The notes: generated from the letters alone by a model not told the origin. Counted from the first letter of the stretch, positions 19,351 to 28,671 are shown. The stretch is DNA of 36,839 nucleotides from Candidatus Staskawiczbacteria bacterium (GCA_903885445.1 CAISIO010000016.1:1-36839), one strand, 5' to 3'. Numbers and translations are program-made.

Positions 19351-20112
19351 GTGGATAACAAAGAACAAAAAAACAAGGATTTTGTCCTGGACTTATTCTT
19401 CCCGAAATTTTGTTTGGGATGCCAAAAAGAGGGCTCTTATTTATGCGACGACTGCCGCGCGCTCCTGGATATTTCAGAATTCGATTATTGCCTCTGCCAG
19501 GTCCAAAAAGCGCTCAGGCCTTCCCGCCTGCTGCAAGACCCAAAAAGCGCCCAAAAAGATGGAAAATGCCAAAAATGCAGGAATAAAAATCTTTCCGGGC
19601 TATATTCCGCGCTTCCCTACAAAGAAAAACAGCTTACAAAAAAGTTGATTTACCAATTTAAATACCAGCCGTATCTAAAGGATTTAGCAAAAACTTTGGC
19701 CAGTATTTTAATCGAACATTTTATAATTTCCGGAAAAAACACCAACGAAATCTGGGAAAATGGAGTCTTAATCCCGATTCCCTTGGACAAAAAGAAACTA
19801 AAAATCCGCGGATATAACCAGTCAGAAGAAGTTGCGAAGGAATTATCAAAAGTCCTACAAATTCCCTTGATCGCGGATAATTTAATAAAAATAAAATCCA
19901 CAAAACCGCAAATGGAACTTTCGAAAGAGGAAAGAGAGAGAAATTTGGCGGGCGCGTTTATGATAAAAAATCCATCCGAATTGGCCGGAAAAAAGATATT
20001 CTTAGTTGACGATGTTTACACCACCGGCTCTACCATGGAAGAATGCGCCCGCGTCTTGAAAAATGCAGGCGCCAAATCAGTTTGGGGAATTGCAATCACA
20101 CGCGAGGAATAA
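19351..20112 (+). CDS. comF: ComF family phosphoribosyltransferase-like protein (GTG start)
   Basis: 253 aa; FPKFCLGCQKEGSYLCDDC Zn-motif; PIPLDKKKLKIRGYNQSEEVAKELS; IFLVDDVYTTGSTMEECARVLKNAGA. Confidence 0.9.
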   Translation: MDNKEQKNKDFVLDLFFPKFCLGCQKEGSYLCDDCRALLDISEFDYCLCQVQKALRPSRLLQDPKSAQKDGKCQKCRNKNLSGLYSALPYKEKQLTKKLIYQFKYQPYLKDLAKTLASILIEHFIISGKNTNEIWENGVLIPIPLDKKKLKIRGYNQSEEVAKELSKVLQIPLIADNLIKIKSTKPQMELSKEERERNLAGAFMIKNPSELAGKKIFLVDDVYTTGSTMEECARVLKNAGAKSVWGIAITREE

Positions 20113-20124
20113 AACCAGAGAATA

Positions 20125-20160
20125 AAAAACACAGAAGGAATTTTCCCTCTGTGTTTTTTT
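20125..20160. terminator. Bidirectional terminator between comF and the DUF805 gene
   Basis: aaaaaacacagaaggaattttccctctgtgttttttt. Confidence 0.75.
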
Positions 20161-20179
20161 GTCTGATAATTTTAAACAG

Positions 20180-20548
20180 TTATGCAGCCGCCTGGGTTTG
20201 GCCGTATTTTGCGTCGCCAGCTTTGGTTTTTTGAGCCAAAAAGACAATCAAAATAATCGTACCAATTAAAGGAATCAGGCCGATAAGAATCCACCATCCG
20301 CTGCGGCCTGTGTCGTGAAGTCTGCGCACAAGAACGGCAAGAGAAGGCAAAAGGACAGCCAGAGAATATATACCGCCCAAAACATCATTTGACGAGCCAT
20401 CTGCTGTTTTGCCAAAAATAAGGCCAGAAATTATGCCTATGATAATACTGATTATGACGTTATATAGAACGAACATCCAGTATTCTTTTCTTGTTGCACG
20501 TCCGCTGAACACCGCGTATTTTTTTAGAACTTCTACGTAATAATTCAT
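20180..20548 (-). CDS. DUF805 family membrane protein (YhaH-like)
   Basis: 122 aa; YAVFSGRATRKEYWMFVLYNVII...LLPSLAVLVRRLHDTGRSGWWILIGLIPLIG. Confidence 0.92.
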   Translation of the reverse strand: MNYYVEVLKKYAVFSGRATRKEYWMFVLYNVIISIIIGIISGLIFGKTADGSSNDVLGGIYSLAVLLPSLAVLVRRLHDTGRSGWWILIGLIPLIGTIILIVFLAQKTKAGDAKYGQTQAAA

Positions 20549-20613
20549 ATTTTAGCTATTTATTTTTTTTGATTTTATTATTCTAATCGACCTTTACTTT
20601 TTTTATTATTCCA

Positions 20614-21021
20614 TTATACTACCCTCTCAACCGTCTGCCAATCGCCGTCAACCCACAACAAAATTACTTCCACCGGAAATCCAAATGCTTTTGCGGTTTC
20701 CCTTGCTTTTTTCAAGTGCCCAATTTGGACGTCTTTTTCTGTTGGATTTCCAGCGCATCCAAAATGCCCGATAATCGCAACAACTTTTGAGCCGTGGTGA
20801 TGCACGGAAATTTCAACTCTTTTTTTAATATTCTCTATTACTGCCTCGTCAGAATTATCCGCCAAAATTTTGTTTGGCCCCGGTTCGGTCACCATGTCCA
20901 CATAATCAACGCCGTAATTTTTCTTCATATAATCTTTCACGGCATCCTGCACTCTTCCGTCCATGCAATTTATCGCGCACGCAAACTTACTTGTGCCCCG
21001 AGGGGTATTATCTGTGCTCAT
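20614..21021 (-). CDS. Compact beta-carbonic-anhydrase-like protein
   Basis: 135 aa; ACAINCMDGRV (CxDxR) and IIGHFGCAGNP (HxxC) zinc-ligand motifs. Confidence 0.8.
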   Translation of the reverse strand: MSTDNTPRGTSKFACAINCMDGRVQDAVKDYMKKNYGVDYVDMVTEPGPNKILADNSDEAVIENIKKRVEISVHHHGSKVVAIIGHFGCAGNPTEKDVQIGHLKKARETAKAFGFPVEVILLWVDGDWQTVERVV

Positions 21022-21023
21022 GG

Positions 21024-21449
21024 TTATATTTTTTCTTTAATCAATTTTTGTAAAATAATTCCGGCCAAAAGCGCCTCCACCAACCCGCTGATTAGCCAAC
21101 TTGAAACAATTGCCAAAGAATAAGGCATACTGCTGTATGTCGCAAACATTCCGGGAATTGTGGCAATAATCCAGTAGGTTAAACCAAATTTCATTCCGCC
21201 CTTTATATTCTCGCCAAAAATGTTTTTTGTTTTATTCCAAAACCATGCCAGCAGAACTCCCACCAAAAACGGATGCACAAAAAACAAAAGCATTAACGGG
21301 TCTTTAAAAGACCTGAATAAATTAGGATTTTGGTATTCCGCTGTTATGGAAGGGAAAATCATGCCGAATATCTGGTTTACAACCTGCGACGCCAGAAAAA
21401 GCACTAACCCCGCGAGCAACCCCGACAAAATTACTTTTTTCGAATTCAT
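21024..21449 (-). CDS. Small multi-TM membrane protein, unknown function
   Basis: 141 aa; four hydrophobic segments; next to the carbonic-anhydrase-like gene. Confidence 0.65.
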   Translation of the reverse strand: MNSKKVILSGLLAGLVLFLASQVVNQIFGMIFPSITAEYQNPNLFRSFKDPLMLLFFVHPFLVGVLLAWFWNKTKNIFGENIKGGMKFGLTYWIIATIPGMFATYSSMPYSLAIVSSWLISGLVEALLAGIILQKLIKEKI

Positions 21450-21514
21450 ATTTTGACTACTTAATTATATTTTTTTATTTTACCACTTTTTTGAAATAAC
21501 AGGTACAATGTAGT

Positions 21515-23035
21515 ATGGAAGATTTATTAAAAAAACATTTTGGATACGACACTTTCCGCCCGCTTCAAAAAGAAATTATTGAAAGAGTTTTACTTGGAAA
21601 AGATTCTGTGGTTTTGATGCCTACCGGCGGAGGCAAATCATTATGCTTTCAATTGCCCGCTTTGATTCTTGAAGGCGTGGCGATTGTTATTTCTCCGCTT
21701 ATTTCATTGATGAAAGACCAGGTAGATTCGCTATGCGCAAATGGTATTGCGGCAGATTTTATCAACAGCAGTCTTACTCCGAAAAAAATTGCCGAAGTGA
21801 TGGACCGTGCTCTTGAGGGAAAATTGAAAATTATTTATATTGCTCCCGAAAGGCTCAGCGTGCCAGGGTTTGAAGATTTTTTGCATTCGCTTTGCATTAA
21901 TGTTATTGCCATAGACGAGGCGCATTGCATTTCGCAGTGGGGACATGATTTCAGGCCCGACTACCGCAATTTAACAGTGCTGCGCGAGAACTTTCCCAAC
22001 ATCCCGATTATTGCGCTAACAGCCACAGCCACCGAAGATGTGCGCGAAGATATTGTAAAACAACTTTCTTTGCAAGACCACAAAATGTTTATTTCCAGTT
22101 TTAACCGTCCCAATTTAAGTTATGAAGTGCTGCCAAAAAAAGATTCTTTTGCTACGATTCTTGACCTCGTACGCAGTTATAAAAACGAGAGCGTAATTAT
22201 CTATTGTTTTTCGCGAAATGACACCCAGATAATGGTTGATAAATTAAATAGCCATGGCTTAAATGCGGCACCCTATCACGCGGGCTTAAACGCCAAAACC
22301 AGAAAAGAAAATCAGGAAAAATTTATCAAAGATGAGATCAATATTATGGTTGCTACCATTGCTTTTGGAATGGGAATTGATAAGCCCGACGTGCGTCTGG
22401 TAATTCACCATAGTTTGCCAAAATCCATTGAAGGATATTATCAGGAAACCGGGCGCGCGGGAAGAGATGGATTGCCGGCTCGATGCGTGCTCTTTTTTTC
22501 ATATGCTGACAAATTTAAACAAGATTATTTTATCAATAATATAAAAGACGACGACGAGCGTGAAAAAGCGCAAGAAAATCTCAGCCAAGTTTTACATTAT
22601 GGAGATTTAAACGGTTGCAGGCGTAAATTTTTGCTTAACTATTTTAACGAACATTACCCAGAGGAAAATTGCGGGAATTGCGACAGGTGCGTAAAAAAGC
22701 CTTCATTTAAAATTACTCCTCAATTATCGTCGATGGTTGGCGGAATAAGAATAGAAGAAATACAGCAACCCGATGACGACTTGTCTTTTCAAGAAGAATC
22801 CTACGATAAAATATTATTTGAAAAGTTAAAAACACTGAGGACCAAAGAAGCCCAGCGTTTGCATGTGCCGCCTTACGTGGTATTTGGAGATAAAACTCTA
22901 ATCCAAATGGCCCTGCATATGCCAAAAAATTCTGAGGAATTTTTGGAAATCTACGGCGTTGCAAACAAAAAGCTCGACCAATTCGGCGAGCAATTCATCC
23001 AGGTCATCCGTGAATATATTGACGAAAATATGTAG
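21515..23035 (+). CDS. recQ: RecQ-family ATP-dependent DNA helicase
   Basis: 506 aa; FRPLQKEIIERVLLGKDSVVLMPTGGGKSLCFQLPAL, DEAHCISQWGHDFRPDY, YYQETGRAGRDGLPARC, Zn Cys cluster CRRKF...CGNCDRC, C-terminal HRDC-like domain. Confidence 0.95.
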   Translation: MEDLLKKHFGYDTFRPLQKEIIERVLLGKDSVVLMPTGGGKSLCFQLPALILEGVAIVISPLISLMKDQVDSLCANGIAADFINSSLTPKKIAEVMDRALEGKLKIIYIAPERLSVPGFEDFLHSLCINVIAIDEAHCISQWGHDFRPDYRNLTVLRENFPNIPIIALTATATEDVREDIVKQLSLQDHKMFISSFNRPNLSYEVLPKKDSFATILDLVRSYKNESVIIYCFSRNDTQIMVDKLNSHGLNAAPYHAGLNAKTRKENQEKFIKDEINIMVATIAFGMGIDKPDVRLVIHHSLPKSIEGYYQETGRAGRDGLPARCVLFFSYADKFKQDYFINNIKDDDEREKAQENLSQVLHYGDLNGCRRKFLLNYFNEHYPEENCGNCDRCVKKPSFKITPQLSSMVGGIRIEEIQQPDDDLSFQEESYDKILFEKLKTLRTKEAQRLHVPPYVVFGDKTLIQMALHMPKNSEEFLEIYGVANKKLDQFGEQFIQVIREYIDENM

Positions 23036-23037
23036 AG

Positions 23038-23122
23038 CGGAGGAGGTGAGACTCGAACTCACGAACCCCGTGAGGGGTTCCGGTTTTCAAGACCGGTGCA
23101 ATAGCCACTATGCGACTCCTCC
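23038..23122 (-). tRNA. tRNA-Ser (anticodon TGA)
   Basis: GGAGGAG...CTCCTCC acceptor; CCGGTCTTGAAAACCGG anticodon arm; long variable arm ACCCCTCACGGGGT; GGTTCGAGTCTC-type T-arm; no encoded CCA. Confidence 0.92.
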
Positions 23123-23127
23123 GAGTG

Positions 23128-23210
23128 CGGAGAGGGTGGGGCTCGAACCCACAAGACGGCAAGCCGTCAGAGATTAGCAATCTCTTGCAATACCATTATG
23201 CGACCTCTCC
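23128..23210 (-). tRNA. tRNA-Ser (anticodon GCT)
   Basis: GGAGAGG...CCTCTCC acceptor; AGAGATTGCTAATCTCT anticodon arm; variable arm GACGGCTTGCCGTC; no encoded CCA. Confidence 0.92.
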
Positions 23211-23300
23211 AATTGGGTTTAATTCTAGCTTTAAAAACTGATAAAGTCAATTTGCAGAATACATAATTTTGTGCTATTTTGAAGGCGGAGGAAAGAAAGC

Positions 23301-24053
23301 ATGAATTACAAAATAATCATTTTAACCGCAGTGTTGGTTGTTGCCGGATTGGCGGTGGGATATTTTTATGTTCTCCCTATTTTCAAAACCCATGAGCCGG
23401 ATGAAAATGCCGACTTAACTGAGATAAAAACAGATATTATTATACAAGATAAAAAAATAACCGACGAGACAAAGCCCTTTAAAATAGACATTGTTTATCC
23501 GCAAGTTGCAAGGCAGGATGAGTTTAATAAAATGGTCCAGGATATAATAGATAAAGAAATAAACGATTTCAAAAAAAATTCCTTGGAAAATGATACCGCA
23601 GTAAAACAAACCGACCCTGTAAGTTATGCAAAATATCCAAGAGAATATGATTTGCAAATCGGATACGACAAAGGTGTTGCTGATGAAAACACAATAAGCG
23701 TTGTTATAAATATTTATAACTTTGAGGGCGGAGCCCATGGAGCGAGCTATTCAAAAGCTGTAAATTATAATCCTAAAACAAAAAAAGAAATAAAACTGGC
23801 GGATTTATTTCCTAACGACCCGGACTATCTCAAAAAAATTTCCGGCTACTGCATCATAGACTTAACTTCGCAAATGACTAAAAGCGGGGCCGTAGATATG
23901 AGCAACACGGAATGGCTTCAAACAGGCGCGGGACCAACGGAAGAAAATTATTCTATTTTTCTTATAAATAAAGATCATATTACGTTTTACTTTCAGCAAT
24001 ATCAGGTGGCGGCGGGCGCGGCAGGAGACTTTAAGGTAACAATGCCAAGATAA
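23301..24053 (+). CDS. DUF4163/DUF3298-type (RsiV/PdaC-like) membrane-anchored protein
   Basis: 250 aa; N-terminal TM; INIYNFEGGAHGASYSKAVNYNPKTKKEIKLADLFPN...DHITFYFQQYQVAAGAAGDFKV. Confidence 0.8.
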   Translation: MNYKIIILTAVLVVAGLAVGYFYVLPIFKTHEPDENADLTEIKTDIIIQDKKITDETKPFKIDIVYPQVARQDEFNKMVQDIIDKEINDFKKNSLENDTAVKQTDPVSYAKYPREYDLQIGYDKGVADENTISVVINIYNFEGGAHGASYSKAVNYNPKTKKEIKLADLFPNDPDYLKKISGYCIIDLTSQMTKSGAVDMSNTEWLQTGAGPTEENYSIFLINKDHITFYFQQYQVAAGAAGDFKVTMPR

Positions 24054-24073
24054 AAACGTCGTAAATATAATAA

Positions 24074-24145
24074 GCCCTCGTGGTCCAATGGATAAGACGC
24101 AAGGTTGCGGACCTTGTAATGCAGGTTCGAATCCTACCGAGGGCA
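24074..24145 (+). tRNA. tRNA-Arg (anticodon GCG)
   Basis: GCCCTCG...CGAGGGC acceptor; CAAGGTTGCGGACCTTG anticodon arm; AGGTTCGAATCCT T-arm. Confidence 0.92.
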
Positions 24146-24187
24146 CACAAAAGTCCCAAGTACCTTCACATAGGAAGGAGGTGCACC

Positions 24188-24508
24188 ATGAAGGACAACG
24201 GGAAAAAGTGGAAGACGGCTCTTTACGAAAAAAGAGAGCTGTCCAGGCAAGGGCGAGTTTTGCAGGTTGCACAGAAGCATGCCGCACGCTATCTTCGCCA
24301 CCTGCAAGAGAAAGAATTTCCCGGGAAGTCGCTCATCCAGCTGTTGCTCGTCGTCGCAAGAGACGGGCCGTTGCTGGCTGGCGCAATGGCGGTTGAGCAT
24401 GTTGAGCTCAACCAAAAAAACCTGTCTGCAGATGACCGAGAATTCCTGCAACAGGTAAAAGTTCTGCTCGCAAAGCGGGCAGAACAAACAGGCTGTCCCG
24501 TGTCCTAA
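24188..24508 (+). CDS. Small GC-rich ORFan protein (MKDNGKKWKTALYEKRELSRQG...)
   Basis: 106 aa; ATG preceded by a strong SD (aggaaggaggtgcaccATG); the longer ORF in the track starts inside the tRNA and is not used. Confidence 0.65.
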   Translation: MKDNGKKWKTALYEKRELSRQGRVLQVAQKHAARYLRHLQEKEFPGKSLIQLLLVVARDGPLLAGAMAVEHVELNQKNLSADDREFLQQVKVLLAKRAEQTGCPVS

Positions 24509-24552
24509 CGGGTACCAGGAGAAAAAAAGCATGAGTCCCATTCACCTCTTCT

Positions 24553-24592
24553 AAGGGCGCCATCACCAAATCACATCTTGATGGCGCCTTTA
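24553..24592 (+). terminator. Terminator after the small ORFan
   Basis: aagggcgccatcaccaaatcacatcttgatggcgccttt stem-loop. Confidence 0.75.
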
Positions 24593-24631
24593 ACTTGGTT
24601 TTTTATCTATCTCTGATAGAATAGATTTATA

Positions 24632-26860
24632 ATGAACGCCATAACCCTGGAAACAAAAATTGAGGAAGTTCCAAAAATTGGAGTTGCTTACGCTAAAAGG
24701 TTAAAAAAGTTCGGCATAAAAACTGTGCAGGATTTGCTTTTTTATTTTCCGGCTAGATACGACGATTTTTCGGAGATAACAACCATTGACCAGGCGCGGA
24801 ATAAACTTGGCGAAGTCGCCTGCGTTCAGGGTGAAATTATAGAAATAGAAACCAGTAAATCTATATATGGAAGAATGGCTGTGACAAAGGCCGTTGTGCA
24901 AGACAGAACAGCGCAAATTAGCATTATTTGGTTTAATCAGCCATATCTGGAAAAATCTTTAAAAGAAAATGATTTTATCTGCGTGGCAGGAAAAGTAAGT
25001 TTAGGCAAAGAAGGGTTATTTTTTAACAGCCCTGCTTTCGAAAGAATAAACGAAATTGGAGAAAACGAAGAACTGACCCACACTGGCAGAATTGTCCCGG
25101 TTTATTCTGAAACAAGAGGAGTTACTTCGCGCTGGCTAAGATATGTAATTAAGCCGTTGCTTTACAGATTTTGCGAACAGATTCAGGAATCTTTGCCGAA
25201 AGAAATTATCAAAAAATATAAATTTTTGCCCATTCAAGAAGCTGTCTGGCAATTGCATTTTCCCGAATCATTTGAACATGCCGACGCCGCCAAATCACGC
25301 TTTTTATTTGAAGAGCTTTTTTTAATTCAGCTGAATGTTTTGAAAGAAAAAATAAAACTGATGCAGAAACGCGCCCACGCCTGCCCGATGGATGCCGAGC
25401 TGATGAAAAATTTTACCGATTCTCTGCCTTTCCAATTAACCGATTCACAAAAAAAATGCGCCTTTGCAATTCTAAAAGATTTGGAAAAAACAGTTCCAAT
25501 GTCGAGATTATTAGAGGGCGATGTTGGTTCTGGTAAAACAGTTGTGGCGGCAATGGCGGTTTTGAACGTTGTAAAATCAGGGCATCAAGTTGCTTTTATG
25601 GCGCCGACTGAAATTTTGGCAAAACAGCACTTTAAATCTGTTTCTGAAATGCTAAAAAAGTTTGATGTAAAAGTTGGAATGCTGACAGGAAAAGATGCCA
25701 GGATTTTTAAACCTGCCTCGCCGAGTCAAGGCGGGGATGGTGAAACATTCGAGGTTTCTAAAAAAAGTTTTAACGGAGATTTAGAAAACGGGCAATTAGA
25801 TATTGCAATTGGCACGCATTCTTTAATCCAAAAAGGAGTTGAGTTCAAAGATTTGGCCTTGGTGATTTTAGACGAACAACACAGATTTGGAGTTGAACAA
25901 AGAGACCATTTAATTAAAAATAAGAAACTTGTCCCCCACCTGCTTTCAATGACCGCCACTCCAATTCCGCGCACTTTGGCTTTGACCGCTTATGGAGATC
26001 TGGATTTGTCTTTAATAGACGAAATGCCAAAAAACAGGAAAAAAGTTAAAACAATTATCGTAGAACCCCAGCAAAGAAAAGAAGCTTATGAGTTTATAAG
26101 AAAAGAAGTTGCCGATGGAAAAGGGGTTTTTGTAATTTATCCGAAAATTGATTCGGCTGCCAGTAAGCTGAAAGAATCGATTGAAAAAAATGGGCAAATA
26201 ACAGGTTCGGCAACAGAATCTTTTGTACCGCAAAACTACGGGCCGATGTCTTTAGCTTCCCTGACAATTAACGAGGTTAAAGCTTTGAAAGAAGAATACG
26301 AAAGATTGTCAAAAGAAGTTTTTCCGGATTTAAGGATTACAATGCTCCACGGAAAAATGAAATCTCCCGAAAAAGAAAGAATAATGCTGGATTTTAAAAA
26401 AGGAGAAATAGATATTTTGCTTTCCACTTCTGTTGTGGAAGTTGGCGTTGATGTTCCGCGCGCCACGATTATGATGATTGAAGGGGCAGAAAGATTTGGC
26501 TTGTCGCAATTGCATCAATTCCGCGGAAGAGTCGGCAGAAGCGACATGCAATCTTATTGCTTTTTATTTACCACAGACCCAAGCATGCTAAACAGAAAAA
26601 GATTAAAAGCTTTAGTTGAATCAAATAATGGTTTTGAATTAGCTGAAAAAGATTTGGAAATAAGGGGCCCTGGAAGTTTATATGGCACACAGCAATCGGG
26701 AATTCCCGATATTGCAATGCAAGGACTATCAAATGTATTTTTGGTTGAAAAAACCCGCGCAGCCGCCAAAGAAATTCTAGAAAAAGATCCCGAGTTAAAA
26801 GATTACCCCGAGCTCAAAGAAAGGTTAAAACAATTCCAATCCCGCATCCACTTTGAGTAA
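24632..26860 (+). CDS. recG: ATP-dependent DNA helicase RecG
   Basis: 742 aa; N-terminal OB/wedge; LLEGDVGSGKTVVAAMAVLN, LVILDEQHRFGVEQR, LSMTATPIPRTLALTAYGDLDLSLIDEMPKNRK, QFRGRVGRSDMQSYCFL. Confidence 0.95.
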   Translation: MNAITLETKIEEVPKIGVAYAKRLKKFGIKTVQDLLFYFPARYDDFSEITTIDQARNKLGEVACVQGEIIEIETSKSIYGRMAVTKAVVQDRTAQISIIWFNQPYLEKSLKENDFICVAGKVSLGKEGLFFNSPAFERINEIGENEELTHTGRIVPVYSETRGVTSRWLRYVIKPLLYRFCEQIQESLPKEIIKKYKFLPIQEAVWQLHFPESFEHADAAKSRFLFEELFLIQLNVLKEKIKLMQKRAHACPMDAELMKNFTDSLPFQLTDSQKKCAFAILKDLEKTVPMSRLLEGDVGSGKTVVAAMAVLNVVKSGHQVAFMAPTEILAKQHFKSVSEMLKKFDVKVGMLTGKDARIFKPASPSQGGDGETFEVSKKSFNGDLENGQLDIAIGTHSLIQKGVEFKDLALVILDEQHRFGVEQRDHLIKNKKLVPHLLSMTATPIPRTLALTAYGDLDLSLIDEMPKNRKKVKTIIVEPQQRKEAYEFIRKEVADGKGVFVIYPKIDSAASKLKESIEKNGQITGSATESFVPQNYGPMSLASLTINEVKALKEEYERLSKEVFPDLRITMLHGKMKSPEKERIMLDFKKGEIDILLSTSVVEVGVDVPRATIMMIEGAERFGLSQLHQFRGRVGRSDMQSYCFLFTTDPSMLNRKRLKALVESNNGFELAEKDLEIRGPGSLYGTQQSGIPDIAMQGLSNVFLVEKTRAAAKEILEKDPELKDYPELKERLKQFQSRIHFE

Positions 26861-26892
26861 AAACCCATCGGGTCAACGCGTTGACCCGTTAA

Positions 26893-26916
26893 AAAACCGC
26901 CTCCCGGCGGTTTTTA
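26893..26916. terminator. Terminator between convergent recG and the glycosyltransferase gene
   Basis: aaaaccgcctcccggcggttttt. Confidence 0.75.
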
Positions 26917-28461
26917 CTTCCTAACTTTTTCAGTCACCCAGAAACCCATGTATCTACCCAACATTAAACGGATTTGGGCGTCGAGGGCTGGAAACGAGCC
27001 GAATAAAATTAAGGTTATCGGCAGGAAAATCCATTGTAGGAAGACGGTGGATTTTTTGTACCATCGCACATACCATTTAAATTCTCTTGGCACCGGAGGC
27101 AAAAGCATTGTGCTTAAAATTGCCGAGATAATCATTCCAATCATTGAGAATGTCATAATCCGGCTGGTTAAAATTGGCAGGTTGAAAGACAAGACCGTAA
27201 AGTTAAATTTTTGCCCGCCCAAAAGTATCGGCAGCCAGCCCAGCAGAAATAACAAAAGAGCTGCGGTTGCCCACGACCAAAATCCATCCATAACCGTGTA
27301 AAGATGCCCGATTTTATGCCAAATGGATATTTTTTTATTATTTAAAAATCCGAACATCATGTACGGTATTTCGTCGCATCCCCATGCCCAGCGCTTTTGC
27401 TGTTTGTACTGGTTTAGAATTGTGCGCCAGAAATTTTTCGCCATAACCGCGTCCATAGAAACCAAATAATAAATTGGCACTGCCCGGTAATTTCCGTCGT
27501 AATGTAAATAGGCTCTCCAAAAAATCCGGGAATCGTCTGACACGACATTGGCGGGGTACCCAACTTCAAAAAAAACCTTAGCCGGAGTTGAGTGCGAAGA
27601 ATAAGTTGTTAATTTTTCAGACCGTTCTTGCTGAATCATTTGCCAAAAAGTGTTCGAGGTTGAGACAACCCTGGAAAACGCGGAGGCAGACCAGATGTTA
27701 TTATTATAAACCGGCACCGGCTGGTAGCTGGCGTTTATGGGGTCTTTTTCTGTCAGATAAAAATATGTTACGCAGGCAAAATATTGCGGGAAAACTTTTG
27801 TATCAATATCAAAAGTGGAAATTAAAATATTTTCGTATGGAATTTTTAATTTATCGATGATTTTTTCTTTAATTTCATTCCCGGCAAAAGCGGTGTTTGA
27901 CCCCTTTCCGCTGATTTCCCCCACAACGCCGTCGGGATGCACGGAAACCAAAAATTTATAAAATTGATTTGAATATTTATCGCCAATAATTCTCGCCTGT
28001 TTTTCAAAAATTTTCCCGGCTCTTTCTTCAACCGCCAAAACAACAATCATTTTTTCTTTTGGATAATCAGATTTTATCAGGGTTTCGATGCTTTCCTCAA
28101 TAATTTCTTTGCTATCTTTGTATGTTGGCAGGATAACCACGTGATAAATTTCTTTCCATGACTTTCCGCTTGCCTTCTTTAGCTCTTTCATCCAATCTTT
28201 CTTCATGTTTGCCTTAACTTTAAAATAACCGACCACTTGGTGCAGAGAAAAATAAAATACCCTGAAAAGATAGTAAAAACAAAAACATATTATAAAAATC
28301 GCCACCTCAGAAGGAAACAACCAAGAAAAAACCAGCACACCAAAAAGTGTGCCCAAACTAATGATTCCCGGAATTGTTTCGAAAAACCTGTACAATCTCC
28401 TTTCGCCAGGATTTTTTATGTCCGAAGCTTTGGAGATATTCAGATATTCTTTTTTCTCCAT
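26914..28461 (-). CDS. Membrane-bound glycosyltransferase family 2 (cellulose-synthase-like topology)
   Basis: 515 aa; flanking TMs; HVVILPTYKDSKEIIEESIETLIKSDYPKEKMIVVLAVE, STFDIDTKVFPQYF, KQQKRWAWGCDE (QxxRW). Confidence 0.85.
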   Translation of the reverse strand: MEKKEYLNISKASDIKNPGERRLYRFFETIPGIISLGTLFGVLVFSWLFPSEVAIFIICFCFYYLFRVFYFSLHQVVGYFKVKANMKKDWMKELKKASGKSWKEIYHVVILPTYKDSKEIIEESIETLIKSDYPKEKMIVVLAVEERAGKIFEKQARIIGDKYSNQFYKFLVSVHPDGVVGEISGKGSNTAFAGNEIKEKIIDKLKIPYENILISTFDIDTKVFPQYFACVTYFYLTEKDPINASYQPVPVYNNNIWSASAFSRVVSTSNTFWQMIQQERSEKLTTYSSHSTPAKVFFEVGYPANVVSDDSRIFWRAYLHYDGNYRAVPIYYLVSMDAVMAKNFWRTILNQYKQQKRWAWGCDEIPYMMFGFLNNKKISIWHKIGHLYTVMDGFWSWATAALLLFLLGWLPILLGGQKFNFTVLSFNLPILTSRIMTFSMIGMIISAILSTMLLPPVPREFKWYVRWYKKSTVFLQWIFLPITLILFGSFPALDAQIRLMLGRYMGFWVTEKVRK

Positions 28462-28471
28462 AAAATAAGAG

Positions 28472-28546
28472 TGGCCCCAACCGGATTTGAACCGGTGTTC
28501 TTGGCTTGAAAAGCCAGTGTACTAGACCAGGCTATACGATGGGGCC
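28472..28546 (-). tRNA. tRNA-Glu (anticodon TTC)
   Basis: GGCCCCA...TGGGGCC acceptor; CTGGCTTTTCAAGCCAA anticodon arm; CCGGTTCAAATCCGG T-arm. Confidence 0.9.
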
Positions 28547-28671
28547 AAAAATCACAATCGATTTGACTGAATTTTAACTCAAAAACCTGAAAAAGGCAAG
28601 AAAAAAGCTCGCGCAAAGCGAGAGCCGGTCGAATGGAGATTCCATTCTCCATATCAAACCTTCAGCGGACT

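Noticed and set aside
23038-23210. Possible prophage integration site at the paired tRNA-Ser genes
   Set aside because: No integrase, phage genes or duplicated tRNA 3' ends are visible nearby.
24080-24541. ORFs of 142, 102 and 135 aa around tRNA-Arg
   Set aside because: Two start within the tRNA and one is antisense; only the 106-aa frame starting at 24188 has an SD and sensible start.
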